NCBI RefSeq assembly: GCF_030929495.1
Contig: NZ_JAVFWN010000013.1
Span: 140,383-204,382 of the forward strand
Direction: 5' to 3'
Length of the DNA stretch: 64,000 nucleotides
From: Nocardioides sp. LHD-245
GTDB taxonomy: Bacteria > Actinomycetota > Actinomycetes > Propionibacteriales > Nocardioidaceae
Below the pieces are notes generated by a model that saw nothing but the letters and a program-made list of their open reading frames with translations, had not been told where the DNA came from and made no database searches. Below, one piece after another: positions 8,490 to 16,611 of the stretch; position 1 is the stretch's first letter, and each line of letters begins with the position of its first letter. The position numbers were made by a program, and so were the translations under genes.

Positions 8490-9283
8490 TGGCCGCGTCG
8501 CGCAAGCCCGTCCACCCCGACCGCCGGCCCGCCGTCGTCGCCGGAGCCTCGTCGGGGATCGGCGCCGAGACGGCGAAGTCCCTTGCCGCAGCGGGCTTCC
8601 CGGTCGCGCTGGGCGCTCGTCGCGTCGATCGCCTCGAGGAGCTGGCCGACGGGATCCGCCACGCCGGGGGTGAGGCCTTCGTGCACCCGCTCGACGTGGC
8701 CTCCACCGATTCGGTCGAGAAGTTCGCCGCGGCCGCGGCCGCGGCGCTCGGCGACATCGAGGTCGTGGTCAGCAACGCCGGCCTGCTCGCGCCCGGCGCG
8801 ATCCTCGACGCGACCACGGAGCAGCTCGCCGCGGAGTTCGACGTCAACGTGCTCGGCGCGCACCGGCTCGTGCGCGCCTTCGGGACCGGCATGGCGGAGC
8901 GGCAGCGCGGCGATCTCGTCTTCGTCTCCTCCGACACCGCCCTGCGGGCACGCCCTTTCATGCGCGGCTACAGCGCCACGAAGTCCGGCCTGGAGGGGCT
9001 GGTCGAGGCGCTGCAGATGGAACTCGAGGGCTCCGGCGTGCGGGCTTCGGTCGTGCGACCCGGCCCGACCTGGTCGGAGATGGGCTCCGACTGGGACGCC
9101 GATGCCGGTGCGAAGGTCCTCACCGAGTGGGTCAAGTGGGGCCACGCCCGGCACCCCCACTTCCTCAAGGCGACTGCCATCGCCGACGCCATCACGACGG
9201 TCGTCAGCGCGCCCCGTGGCGTGCACCTCAGCCCGGTCGACGTGAACCCCGAAGCCCCTATCGCGAAGGAGGGCCGGCCGTGA
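8489..9283 (+). CDS. Short-chain dehydrogenase/reductase (SDR)
   Basis: The 264-residue protein is a classical SDR. The nucleotide loop GASSGIG is at residues about 19-25, NAG is near 96-98, Ser148 lies in VSSDT, and the catalytic pair is Tyr161/Lys165 (YSATK). It should interconvert an alcohol and a ketone with NAD(P). Lying between two P450 genes, it probably oxidises a hydroxyl made by one of them. The mycobacterial counterpart by position is Rv0765c. The start shares a base with the P450 stop, and the stop overlaps the CYP51 start (GTGA). Confidence 0.9.
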   Translation: MAASRKPVHPDRRPAVVAGASSGIGAETAKSLAAAGFPVALGARRVDRLEELADGIRHAGGEAFVHPLDVASTDSVEKFAAAAAAALGDIEVVVSNAGLLAPGAILDATTEQLAAEFDVNVLGAHRLVRAFGTGMAERQRGDLVFVSSDTALRARPFMRGYSATKSGLEGLVEALQMELEGSGVRASVVRPGPTWSEMGSDWDADAGAKVLTEWVKWGHARHPHFLKATAIADAITTVVSAPRGVHLSPVDVNPEAPIAKEGRP

Positions 9284-10683
9284 CGCTCGCCGACGTCCCC
9301 GAGGTCTCGACCGCCATCGACGACCAGGGCGCCGAGGTGCCCGCGATCATCAAGGGCACCGGCCACCTGCCCGAGATGCGGGTCGACCCGATCGCCCTCT
9401 TCCACCGGGTCCGCGAGGAGTGCGGCGACGTCGGCCGGTTCCGCCTCGCCGACAAACAGGTCGTGCTCGTCACCGGCGCCGAGGCCAACGAGGCGTTCTT
9501 CCGGGCGCCCGAGGACGTGCTCGACCAGGCGGCGGCGTACCCGTTCATGACGCCGATCTTCGGCAGGGGCGTGGTCTTCGACGCCTCGCCCGAGGAACGC
9601 CAGCAGATGCTGAAGAACCAGGCGCTGCGGGGCGAGATGATGCGCGGGCACGCGCGGACGATCGAGGCCGAGATCCGGCGGATGGTGGCCGACTGGGGCG
9701 ACGAGGGCGAGATCGACCTGCTCGACTTCTTCGCCGAGCTCACCATCTACACGACCTCGTCCTGCCTGATCGGCAAGCCGTTCCGCGACCAGCTCGACGG
9801 GTCGTTCGCCGAGATCTACCACCGCCTCGAGCACGGCACCGACGCCATCGCGTACGTCGACCCCTACGCCGACATCGAGAGCTTCCGGATCCGCGACCAG
9901 GCCCGCGAGGAGCTGGTCGCGAAGGTGCAGGCGATCATCGCCGCCCGAGTCGCCCGGGCCGAGTCGATCGAGGGTGGGATCCCCAAGCAGGACAGGGATC
10001 TGCTCGACGTCCTCGTCGCCGTCGGGTACGACGCCGAGATGGTCACCGGCATCTTCATCTCGATGATGTTCGCCGGTCACCACACGTCGTCGGGCACGGC
10101 CTCCTGGGCGATGATCGAGCTGCTCCGTCACCCCGACGTGATGGAGTCGGTCGTCGCCGAGCTCGACGGGCTCTATGCCCCGGACTCCCACGGCGCAGCG
10201 CCGGAGGTGTCCTTCCAGGCGCTGCGGTCGATCCCCGTGCTGGAGGCGGCGCTCAAGGAGACCCTCCGGCTGCACCCGCCGCTGGTCATCCTGATGCGGC
10301 TCGTGCAGGAGGACTTCGACCTGCTCGGCCGCACCATCCCGGCCGGCACCGTGCTCGCCGCCTCGCCGCGGGTGTCCAACCGGATCGAGGAGGACTTCCC
10401 GAAGGCCGACGAGTTCGACCCCGGCCGGTATGTCGACCCGCGCCAGGAGGACCTGCAGAACCGCTGGACCTGGATCCCGTTCGGTGCCGGCAAGCACCGG
10501 TGCGTCGGCAACGCCTTCGCCATGATGCAGCTGAAGGCGATCTTCTCGGTGATCCTGCGCGACTTCACCTTCGAGCCGGTGCAGCCGCTTGACTCGTACC
10601 GCGACGACTTCACGAAGATGGTCATCCAGCTGGCCCAGCCCGCGCGCGTGCGCTACCGCCGCCGGGCCGGGGAGGCGTCATGA
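9280..10683 (+). CDS. cyp51: Sterol 14-alpha-demethylase CYP51
   Basis: This 467-residue P450 follows the bacterial CYP51 pattern closely along its length. Signatures include YPFMTPIFGRGVVFDASPE in the B'-C region, AGHHTSSGT in the I-helix, KETLRLHPPL (ExxR), FDPGRYVDP and the heme loop FGAGKHRCVG with Cys408. CYP51 enzymes remove the 14-alpha-methyl of lanosterol-type sterols in three oxygenation steps. The natural bacterial substrate is uncertain because most actinobacteria make no sterols. The GTG start at 9280 overlaps the SDR stop; the reading frame is open further upstream but those starts lie inside the SDR. Its ferredoxin overlaps the stop codon. Confidence 0.96.
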   Translation: MTLADVPEVSTAIDDQGAEVPAIIKGTGHLPEMRVDPIALFHRVREECGDVGRFRLADKQVVLVTGAEANEAFFRAPEDVLDQAAAYPFMTPIFGRGVVFDASPEERQQMLKNQALRGEMMRGHARTIEAEIRRMVADWGDEGEIDLLDFFAELTIYTTSSCLIGKPFRDQLDGSFAEIYHRLEHGTDAIAYVDPYADIESFRIRDQAREELVAKVQAIIAARVARAESIEGGIPKQDRDLLDVLVAVGYDAEMVTGIFISMMFAGHHTSSGTASWAMIELLRHPDVMESVVAELDGLYAPDSHGAAPEVSFQALRSIPVLEAALKETLRLHPPLVILMRLVQEDFDLLGRTIPAGTVLAASPRVSNRIEEDFPKADEFDPGRYVDPRQEDLQNRWTWIPFGAGKHRCVGNAFAMMQLKAIFSVILRDFTFEPVQPLDSYRDDFTKMVIQLAQPARVRYRRRAGEAS

Positions 10684-10877
10684 GGGTCGTCGCCGACACC
10701 GGCCTGTGCCAGGGGCACCAGCTCTGCCAGGGCGAGGCCCCCGACGTCTTCGGGTTCGACGCCGACGCCGACGTGGTCGTCGTGCTCCACGAGCACCCGG
10801 CCGAGGAGCGGCGCCCCGACGTCGCCGCCGCCGTGAAGTACTGCCCCGCCTTCGCCCTGTCCATCGAGGAGGACTGA
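10680..10877 (+). CDS. CYP51-associated 3Fe-4S ferredoxin
   Basis: The 65-residue acidic protein carries CQGHQLC and a later CP (KYCPAF). His replaces the second cysteine of a 4Fe-4S motif, as in mycobacterial P450 ferredoxins with 3Fe-4S clusters. It should pass electrons to the CYP51 next door and possibly to the other P450. The start overlaps the CYP51 stop (ATGA), so translation is coupled. No ferredoxin reductase gene is in the window. It matches Rv0763c in size and place. Confidence 0.93.
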   Translation: MRVVADTGLCQGHQLCQGEAPDVFGFDADADVVVVLHEHPAEERRPDVAAAVKYCPAFALSIEED

Positions 10878-11518
10878 TGACTGACCCGACCGCACCGCTG
10901 ACCCGGGCCGAGATCGAGGAGTTCTGGGAGACCTGGCTCGACGTCAACCGCCGTGCCGAGGAGAGCGGCGACTGGCGGGTGATGGCCGAGTGGTTCGCCG
11001 AGGACGCGACCTACGGCTGGATGTACCACCCCGACGAGCACTTCATGGCCGTCGGCCGCGACCAGATCCGGGACTGGGCGATCGGCATCGAGATGGACGG
11101 CCTGGACGGCTGGCACTACGACTACGTCTGCACGATGATCGACGAGCAGAAGTCGATGATCGTCGGCTTCTGGAAGCAGCGCTCCGGCATCCTCGACGAC
11201 ACCGGCGCGGAGTACGAGATCCTCGGGATCGGCGGCTCGTGGTTCGGCGTCGAGCGGCAGACCTCCGGCGCCGACGCCGGCCAGGTCAAGATCGCCTGGC
11301 AGCGCGACTGGTTCGACCTGCCGTCCACGGCGCACACCTTCCTGTCGATCGTCGAGGCCGGCAAGGCGCCCGACACGCTGCTCAGGCGGATGTCCGTCAC
11401 CGGCCACGACGTGCCCGGGCACTACCGCCTGAAGGACCTGCCCTCGACGGTGTGGCCGCCGCCGGTCGAGGCGGGGCGCTACGTCACCCAGGCATCCGCC
11501 CCGGAGCCGACGTCGTGA
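10877..11518 (+). CDS. SnoaL/NTF2-fold protein
   Basis: This 213-residue protein has a cone-shaped SnoaL/ketosteroid-isomerase-like pattern: an N-terminal helix (FWETWLDVNRRAEESGDW), FAEDATYGW, then alternating beta strands. There is no signal peptide. Folds of this type serve as isomerases, cyclases or hydratases on small polycyclic substrates, but the catalytic residues cannot be assigned from sequence alone. In mycobacteria a KSI-like protein (Rv0760c) and Rv0762c occur in this neighbourhood. The start shares one base with the ferredoxin stop, and the stop overlaps the next GTG. Confidence 0.75.
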   Translation: MTDPTAPLTRAEIEEFWETWLDVNRRAEESGDWRVMAEWFAEDATYGWMYHPDEHFMAVGRDQIRDWAIGIEMDGLDGWHYDYVCTMIDEQKSMIVGFWKQRSGILDDTGAEYEILGIGGSWFGVERQTSGADAGQVKIAWQRDWFDLPSTAHTFLSIVEAGKAPDTLLRRMSVTGHDVPGHYRLKDLPSTVWPPPVEAGRYVTQASAPEPTS

Positions 11519-12975
11519 GCGCGCTGCCTCCCGCCGCCCAGCAGCTGATCGACGGCAAGCTGGTCGCCGCGGCCGACGGGGCGACGTACCCGATCCTCGA
11601 TCCCGCGACCGGCGAGGAGATCGGTGTCGCTCCGGATGGCACGCCGGCCGACGTCGACGCCGCGATCGCCGCCGCCCGGCGCGCCTTCGACCGGGGTGAC
11701 TGGTCGACCGACCGGGAGCTGCGGGTCCGCTGCCTGCGCCAGCTGCATGCGGCGCTGCTGGAGAACGCCGACGCCTTCCGCGCGCTGACCACGGCCGAGG
11801 TCGGCATGCCCGGCTTCATGATGGGCGCCGCCGGCTTCGACGTCCCCGTCGACGGCCTGGCCTGGGTCACCGACCTGGTCGAGGCCTACGAGTTCGAGAC
11901 GGACCTGGGGATCGCCTCACCGATGGGGATCCGCTCGCGTCGTACCGTGCGCCGGGAGCCGGTCGGCGTGGTCGCGGCGATCACGCCGTGGAACGTGCCG
12001 ACCCAGATCAACCTCGCCAAGGTCGGTCCGGCGCTGGCCGCGGGCTGCACCGTGGTCCTCAAGCCCGCGCCCGACACCCCGTGGGTGGCCGCCGAGCTGG
12101 GCCGCCTGGTCGCCGAGCACACCGACATCCCGCCGGGCGTCTTCAACGTCGTGACGCCCCGGTCCAACGAGGTCGCCTCCCTGCTGTCCACCGACCCACG
12201 CGTCGACATGGTGTCCTTCACCGGCTCGACCGCCGTCGGCAGGGCGATCATGGCGGCGGCCGCGCCGACGCTGAAGAAGGTCTTCCTCGAGCTCGGCGGC
12301 AAGTCCGCCGCGATCGCCCTCGACGACGCGGACGTCGCCGCCGTCGCGGGTGCGACCGCCTTCGCCGCGTGCATCCACGCCGGGCAGGGCTGCGCCATCA
12401 CGACCCGGCTGATCGTCCCGCGCGACCGGTACGACGAGGCGGTCGCCGTGGCCGCGCAGACCATGGAGTCGATCGGTGCTCGCGATCCGCGTGACCCGGG
12501 CGCGATCTGCGGACCGGTCATCTCGGCCACGCAGCGGGACCGGGTGGCGGCGTACTTCGACGTGGCGCGCGCCGAGGGCGGCACCTTCGCGACCGGCGGC
12601 TCGGTCATCGACCGGCCCGGCTACTGGGTGCAGCCCACCGTCGTGGCCGGCCTGGACAACTCCTCGCGGCTGGCGCAGGAGGAGATCTTCGGCCCGGTGC
12701 TCGTGGTGATCGCCCACGACGGCGACGACGACGCGGTGCGGATCGCCAACGACTCGGCGTACGGGCTCTCGGGTTCCGTCGACTCCGGCTCGCTGGAGCG
12801 GGCCAAGGCGGTGGCGGCGCGGATCCGGACCGGCACCCTCGCCGTCAACGGCGGGGTCTGGTTCAGCCCGGATGCGCCGTTCGGCGGCTACAAGCAGTCC
12901 GGCATCGGCCGGGAGATGGGCGTCGCCGGGTTCGAGGAGTACCTGGAGACCAAGACGATCGCGGAGCCGGCGTGA
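11515..12975 (+). CDS. Aldehyde dehydrogenase
   Basis: The 486-residue NAD(P)-dependent aldehyde dehydrogenase has TPWNVP, the cofactor loop FTGSTAVG, the general base in LELGGKSA, nucleophile Cys293 in GQGC, and EEIFGPVL. It should oxidise an aldehyde to an acid, perhaps a carbon released or exposed by the P450s. GTG 11515 overlaps the upstream stop. It equals Rv0768 (aldA) by neighbourhood. In mycobacteria that gene is divergent from the CYP51 genes as I recall, whereas here it is on the same strand. Confidence 0.93.
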   Translation: MSALPPAAQQLIDGKLVAAADGATYPILDPATGEEIGVAPDGTPADVDAAIAAARRAFDRGDWSTDRELRVRCLRQLHAALLENADAFRALTTAEVGMPGFMMGAAGFDVPVDGLAWVTDLVEAYEFETDLGIASPMGIRSRRTVRREPVGVVAAITPWNVPTQINLAKVGPALAAGCTVVLKPAPDTPWVAAELGRLVAEHTDIPPGVFNVVTPRSNEVASLLSTDPRVDMVSFTGSTAVGRAIMAAAAPTLKKVFLELGGKSAAIALDDADVAAVAGATAFAACIHAGQGCAITTRLIVPRDRYDEAVAVAAQTMESIGARDPRDPGAICGPVISATQRDRVAAYFDVARAEGGTFATGGSVIDRPGYWVQPTVVAGLDNSSRLAQEEIFGPVLVVIAHDGDDDAVRIANDSAYGLSGSVDSGSLERAKAVAARIRTGTLAVNGGVWFSPDAPFGGYKQSGIGREMGVAGFEEYLETKTIAEPA

Positions 12976-12986
12976 GGGCGCTGCAT

Positions 12987-13076
12987 GAATCCCCGGTCGA
13001 CCGGGGATTCCGGTACTTGTCGGCCGTTGCAACCCCCAACAAGTGCATGAATCCCCGGTCAGCCGGGGATTCATGC
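12987..13076. repeat. Pair of GC-rich palindromes (REP-like unit) in the CYP51 array
   Basis: A perfect 24-base palindrome (12987-13010, GAATCCCCGG arms around TCGA) is followed 34 bases later by a 32-base one (13045-13076, GCATGAATCCCCGG arms around TCAG). Between them ACTTGT (13015) and ACAAGT (13039) form an outer inverted repeat. The copies share TGCATGAATCCCCGGTC. The unit may be a REP-like element, a terminator/attenuator or a tandem operator. It splits the array in two. Confidence 0.6.
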
Positions 13077-13099
13077 GCACCAGAGTGACTGGAGTGAGG

Positions 13100-13849
13100 A
13101 TGCGGTTCGAGAACAAGGTCGTCGTCGTGACCGGCGCGGCGCAGGGCATCGGCGAGGCCTACGCGCGGGCGCTGGCGAAGGAGGGCGCCGCGGTCGTCGT
13201 CGCCGATCTCAACGAGGAGGCCGGTGCGAAGGTCGCCGCGTCCATCGAGGCCGACGGCGGTCGCGCGATCTTCGTGCCCTGTGACGTCTCCTCGGCCGAG
13301 TCGGCCGACGCGCTCGTCGCAAGGACGGTCGAGGAGCTGGGCGGCATCGACCACCTCGTCAACAACGCCGCGATCTACGGGGCGATGGAGTTCAACCTGC
13401 TGATCAGCGTCGAGTGGGACTACTACAAGAGGTTCATGGCGGTGAACCTCGACGGCGCGCTGGTGATGACGCGCGCGGTCTACCCGGAGATCGCCAAGCG
13501 CGGCGGGGGAGCGATCGTCAACCAGAGCTCGACGGCGGCGTACCTCTACTCCGGCTTCTACGGCCTCGCGAAGGCGGGCGTCAACAGCCTCACCCAGCAG
13601 CTCGCCCACGAGCTCGGCGGCCAGCGGATCCGGGTCAATGCCATCGCGCCCGGCCCCACCGACACCGAGGCCACCCGCACCCAGGCCGGCGACGCCGCCA
13701 AGGACATCGTGCGCAACTCCCTCGCCATCAAGCGGATGGGCTCGGTCGACGACATGGTCGGCGCGCTGCTCTACCTGCTGTCCGACGACGCGTCGTGGGT
13801 GACCGGCCAGATCCTGGCGGTCGACGGCGGCCAGACCTTCCGGCTATGA
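13100..13849 (+). CDS. SDR-family oxidoreductase
   Basis: This 249-residue classical SDR has TGAAQGIG at residues 11-18, NNAAIYG, catalytic Ser143 (NQSSTA), Tyr154 and Lys158 (YGLAK), and the Pro-Gly motif IAPGPTDTEATR. An alcohol/ketone redox role with NAD(P) is expected. The sequence strongly recalls Rv0769, which sits beside aldA in mycobacteria. ATG 13100 is chosen because GTGAGGATG precedes it. An in-frame earlier start would run through the palindrome unit. The stop overlaps the next ATG (ATGA at 13846). Confidence 0.9.
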   Translation: MRFENKVVVVTGAAQGIGEAYARALAKEGAAVVVADLNEEAGAKVAASIEADGGRAIFVPCDVSSAESADALVARTVEELGGIDHLVNNAAIYGAMEFNLLISVEWDYYKRFMAVNLDGALVMTRAVYPEIAKRGGGAIVNQSSTAAYLYSGFYGLAKAGVNSLTQQLAHELGGQRIRVNAIAPGPTDTEATRTQAGDAAKDIVRNSLAIKRMGSVDDMVGALLYLLSDDASWVTGQILAVDGGQTFRL

Positions 13850-14694
13850 CCCGCGCGCTCAGGGTGGGATTCGTGGGCCTCGGCAACATCGGCAAGCCGA
13901 TGGCACTCCGGCTGGCGGCGGCGGAGGGGATCGACCTCCAGGTGTACGACGTCGCGCCGGCGCCCGTCGCCGAGCTGGCCGCCGCCGGGGCGCGTGCCGT
14001 CGGCTCGGTGGGGGAGCTGGACGCCGACGTCGTGTGTGTGATGGTGCGCGACGACGACCAGGTCCGCTCGGTCGCGGCCGAGCTGTCGCCGGCGACGGTG
14101 CTGGTGATCCACTCGACGGTCGGCCCCACGACCCCGGGCGAGCTGGCGGCCGCCGGGCACCCGGTGCTCGACGCGCCGGTCAGCGGAGGACCGATGGGTG
14201 CGGCGGACGGCAGCCTGGCGATCATGGTCGGCGGTGCCGAGGATGCGTTCGCGACCGCCCGGCCCGCGCTCGAGGCGATGGGCAGCAAGGTGGTCCACGC
14301 CGGCCCGGTCGGAGCCGGCACCCGGATGAAGCTGGCCCGCAACCTGATCCACTTCGTCGCCTTCACCGCCGTCACCGAGGCCCAGCGGCTCGCCGAGGCC
14401 GCCGGTCTCGACCTGATCGCGCTCGGCGACGTCGTCCGGCACACCGACACGGTCACCGGCGGCCCGGGCGCGATCATGCACCGCCCCACGACGGACCCGA
14501 TCGCACCGGACGACTTCTGGCACGGAGTCTTCGACCACGTCCGGACGCTGGGGGAGAAGGACCTGGGCTTCGCGGTCGCCCTCGCGGACGAGCTCGGGGT
14601 CGACGTACCGCTGGCGGAGCTGGCGATCGAGCGTCTCGGGCCCGGCCTCGGCCTGCCTGTGGAGGACGCGAGCGGCGAGCGGAGAGATCGGTGA
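13846..14694 (+). CDS. NAD(P)-dependent beta-hydroxyacid dehydrogenase (6PGDH-like)
   Basis: The 282-residue protein begins with a Rossmann loop GFVGLGNIGKPMA, then DAPVSGGPMGA (family substrate motif) and GAGTRMKLARN, whose lysine is the usual catalytic residue of beta-hydroxyacid dehydrogenases. The family oxidises 3-hydroxyacids such as 3-hydroxyisobutyrate. It is the positional equivalent of Rv0770 in mycobacteria. It overlaps the SDR by four bases, so the two are probably translated together. The substrate is unknown. Confidence 0.9.
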   Translation: MTRALRVGFVGLGNIGKPMALRLAAAEGIDLQVYDVAPAPVAELAAAGARAVGSVGELDADVVCVMVRDDDQVRSVAAELSPATVLVIHSTVGPTTPGELAAAGHPVLDAPVSGGPMGAADGSLAIMVGGAEDAFATARPALEAMGSKVVHAGPVGAGTRMKLARNLIHFVAFTAVTEAQRLAEAAGLDLIALGDVVRHTDTVTGGPGAIMHRPTTDPIAPDDFWHGVFDHVRTLGEKDLGFAVALADELGVDVPLAELAIERLGPGLGLPVEDASGERRDR

Positions 14695-14768
14695 CGCTTT
14701 CCTCGACCCTGGACGGGGGTCACAATGAGAGGAAGGTCGATGTGTCCCCACGCCTGTCAGGAGCGCCC

Positions 14769-15317
14769 ATGCTCGAAGTGCCGGTCGACACCGTGCAGCG
14801 GCTGCGGATGTCCTGGGAGGAGTACGAGCGACTCCCCGAGTGGCCGCGCACCGAGTGGGTCGACGGCGAGGTGCTGGTGATGCCGCCGACCGCTGCGCGG
14901 CATGCGTCGGCGGCCGCGCGTCTCATCATGCTGCTCGGCCGCGCCTTCCCGGACCTGGACATCGGGACTGAAGGCGGCCTCTGGCTGCCCCGCAACCGGC
15001 TGCGCGGCCCCGACGTGATGATGGCCGAGAGCCGCACCGACGAGACCTTCCGGACCGTCATGCCGCTGCTCGTCGCGGAGGTGCTCTCGCCGAGCACCCG
15101 CGCCGAGGACACGATCCGCAAGCCGATGGAGTACGCCGAGGGCGGTGTCGAGCGGTACTGGATCGTCGACCCCGACCTGCGCACCATCGACGCTCTCCTC
15201 AACGTCGACGGTGCGTGGGAGACCGAGGCCCACCTCGACGATCGCGAGCCGGTGGCCGAGATCGTCATCGGCGACCACGGCGGTGTCGTCGTCGACCTCC
15301 GGGAGGTCCTGCGGTGA
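14769..15317 (+). CDS. Uma2-family (DUF820) putative restriction-endonuclease-like protein
   Basis: The 182-residue protein has the Uma2 pattern: MSWEEYERLPE, EWVDGEVLVMPP, GPDVMMAE with the PD-(D/E)XK aspartate, AEVLSPSTRAEDTIRKPMEYAEGG and YWIVDP. The fold is nuclease-like, but no physiological role is established for most members. It lies between two genes that I remember as neighbours in mycobacteria, so it looks inserted. It has its own leader with a CACAAT box near 14731. ATG 14769 is preceded by CAGGAG; an in-frame GTG at 14742 with GGAAGG upstream is an equal alternative. The stop overlaps the following gene. Confidence 0.82.
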   Translation: MLEVPVDTVQRLRMSWEEYERLPEWPRTEWVDGEVLVMPPTAARHASAAARLIMLLGRAFPDLDIGTEGGLWLPRNRLRGPDVMMAESRTDETFRTVMPLLVAEVLSPSTRAEDTIRKPMEYAEGGVERYWIVDPDLRTIDALLNVDGAWETEAHLDDREPVAEIVIGDHGGVVVDLREVLR

Positions 15318-15727
15318 CGGCGCCCGCCGACAAGTTCGACGACCTGCCGGAGTTGCGAGCCACGGGCCTGCGCAAGATGGAGCAGGTCTACGGCTTCGAC
15401 ATGGCCGACGGCGAGGGTGACTTCTTCCGCTACACCGCCGACCACCTGTTCGGCGACATCTGGCAGCGGCCGGGGCTCAGCGACCGCGACCGGCGGCTGT
15501 TCCTCATCGGCCTGCTCGTCGGACAGCGCGCGAACGACGTCCTCGGCATCCAGGTCCCCGCAGCCCTCGCCAACGGCGAGCTCGACGCCGAGGCGCTGCG
15601 CGAGCTGGTCATCCTGGCCTGCCACTACGACGGCTGGCCGAACGGGTCGCGGCTCAACTCGGTGGTCGAGGACGCGATCGGCAAGGCCCGCCGGGCGGCC
15701 GAACGTGACCGGGGCGACACACCCTGA
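15314..15727 (+). CDS. Carboxymuconolactone-decarboxylase-like protein
   Basis: This 137-residue all-helical protein resembles the CMD/AhpD fold: FDMADGEGDFF, HLFGDIWQRPGLSDRDRRL, and LRELVILACHYDGWPNG near the C-terminus, where the decarboxylase family keeps catalytic residues. The CxxC of AhpD is absent, so a peroxiredoxin-partner role is unlikely. Rv0771 holds this place in mycobacteria. The GTG start overlaps the Uma2 stop by four bases. The role is probably lyase or decarboxylase on an array intermediate; the substrate is unknown. Confidence 0.82.
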   Translation: MTAPADKFDDLPELRATGLRKMEQVYGFDMADGEGDFFRYTADHLFGDIWQRPGLSDRDRRLFLIGLLVGQRANDVLGIQVPAALANGELDAEALRELVILACHYDGWPNGSRLNSVVEDAIGKARRAAERDRGDTP

Positions 15728-15739
15728 CGGGCGGCTTGT

Positions 15740-15745
15740 TAGCCT
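15740..15745 (+). promoter_or_regulatory. -10 box of a probable leaderless promoter
   Basis: TAGCCT lies eight bases before the ATG at 15754, and no Shine-Dalgarno lies between them. Confidence 0.35.
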
Positions 15746-15753
15746 CGGGAGCG

Positions 15754-16497
15754 ATGACTCGCGACGTGGCGCAGGCGGTTCCGGACCGCGAGGCGGAGCC
15801 GGTGACTCCGGCCGTCCTCGACTCCTTCCTCAACACCTCGGTGCTCCGCCCCGAGGGCGGACCCGGGATCTGGCGCGTCCCGACGGCCACCGTCGGCGAC
15901 GCGGAGCTCGAGGTCGCCCGCGACTGGCTCGATGAGAGCGAGCGGCAGCAGGCGTCGTCGTACGTCCGCGCGGAGCTGCGGCGTGCCTACGAGATCGCCC
16001 ACGCCGCGGCCCGGCTGGTCGTGGGTGCGGCGACCGACACCCCGCCGGAGAAGGTGGTGTGGGGCCGGCACCCCTGTCCCGGGTGCGGCGAACCGCACGG
16101 CCGGCCGCGCGCCGAGGGCGCCGGGGTGGAGTTCTCGCTGAGCCACACGCCGGGCCAGGTGCTCGTGGCGGTGGCCGACGTGGCGGTCGGCGTCGACGTC
16201 GAGCGGCATCCCGACGACCCGGTCGCGCTCGCGAAGCTGCTGCACCCGCGTGAGTCCGAGGAGATCGAGGCGGCCGCACAGGGCACCCTCGACGGCGGTC
16301 GCGCCACGGTCCGGTTCACCCGGGCATGGTCGCGGACCGAGGCCTACCTCAAGGGCATCGGCATCGGGCTGGGCCGCGACCCCCACCTGGACTACCTCGG
16401 CACCGACGACGCGTCGAGCCGCAGCCTGGGGTCGTGGACGGTGCGCGACGTGGTCGTCCCGGAGGGGTACGGCGCGGCGCTGGCCGTCCTGCGCTGA
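15754..16497 (+). CDS. 4'-phosphopantetheinyl transferase (Sfp type)
   Basis: The 247-residue enzyme carries the Sfp-type signatures: FSLSHTPG, VGVDVERH with the Mg-binding Asp/Glu, and RAWSRTEAYLKGIG, matching WxxKEAxxK. It moves phosphopantetheine from CoA to carrier-protein serines of fatty-acid, polyketide or peptide synthases. A central CPGCGEPHGRP segment is common in actinobacterial members. No synthase genes lie nearby, so it may serve the cell in general. ATG 15754 is supported by the -10 box eight bases upstream; a TTG at 15736 is the longer alternative. Confidence 0.92.
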   Translation: MTRDVAQAVPDREAEPVTPAVLDSFLNTSVLRPEGGPGIWRVPTATVGDAELEVARDWLDESERQQASSYVRAELRRAYEIAHAAARLVVGAATDTPPEKVVWGRHPCPGCGEPHGRPRAEGAGVEFSLSHTPGQVLVAVADVAVGVDVERHPDDPVALAKLLHPRESEEIEAAAQGTLDGGRATVRFTRAWSRTEAYLKGIGIGLGRDPHLDYLGTDDASSRSLGSWTVRDVVVPEGYGAALAVLR

Positions 16498-16548
16498 CCG
16501 CAGATCTGGCGATCCATCGTCGGATCATGCGGCGAGACTCGGCCCGAA

Positions 16549-16582
16549 GGTTAAATCTTCCGTCCGGGATGGACATTTAACC
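16549..16582. promoter_or_regulatory. Inverted repeat GGTTAAAT-N18-ATTTAACC
   Basis: Eight-base perfect arms flank an 18-base centre that itself holds GTCC...GGAC. It is the most AT-rich spot in the region. It may be a protein site or an RNA stem. Confidence 0.45.
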
Positions 16583-16596
16583 GGAATCCCTGCGCC

Positions 16597-16611
16597 AGGG
16601 ACTTTGGTCCT
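16597..16611. promoter_or_regulatory. DevR/DosR-like box
   Basis: AGGGACTTTGGTCCT resembles the GGGACTTNNGTCCC consensus of NarL/LuxR-type response regulators such as DevR. It lies about 200 bases upstream of the LPNTG protein gene. Confidence 0.45.

Noticed and set aside
12976..13099. Palindromes considered as a CRISPR remnant
   Set aside because: Only two units, each a perfect palindrome with no spacer pattern; REP-like or operator function fits better.
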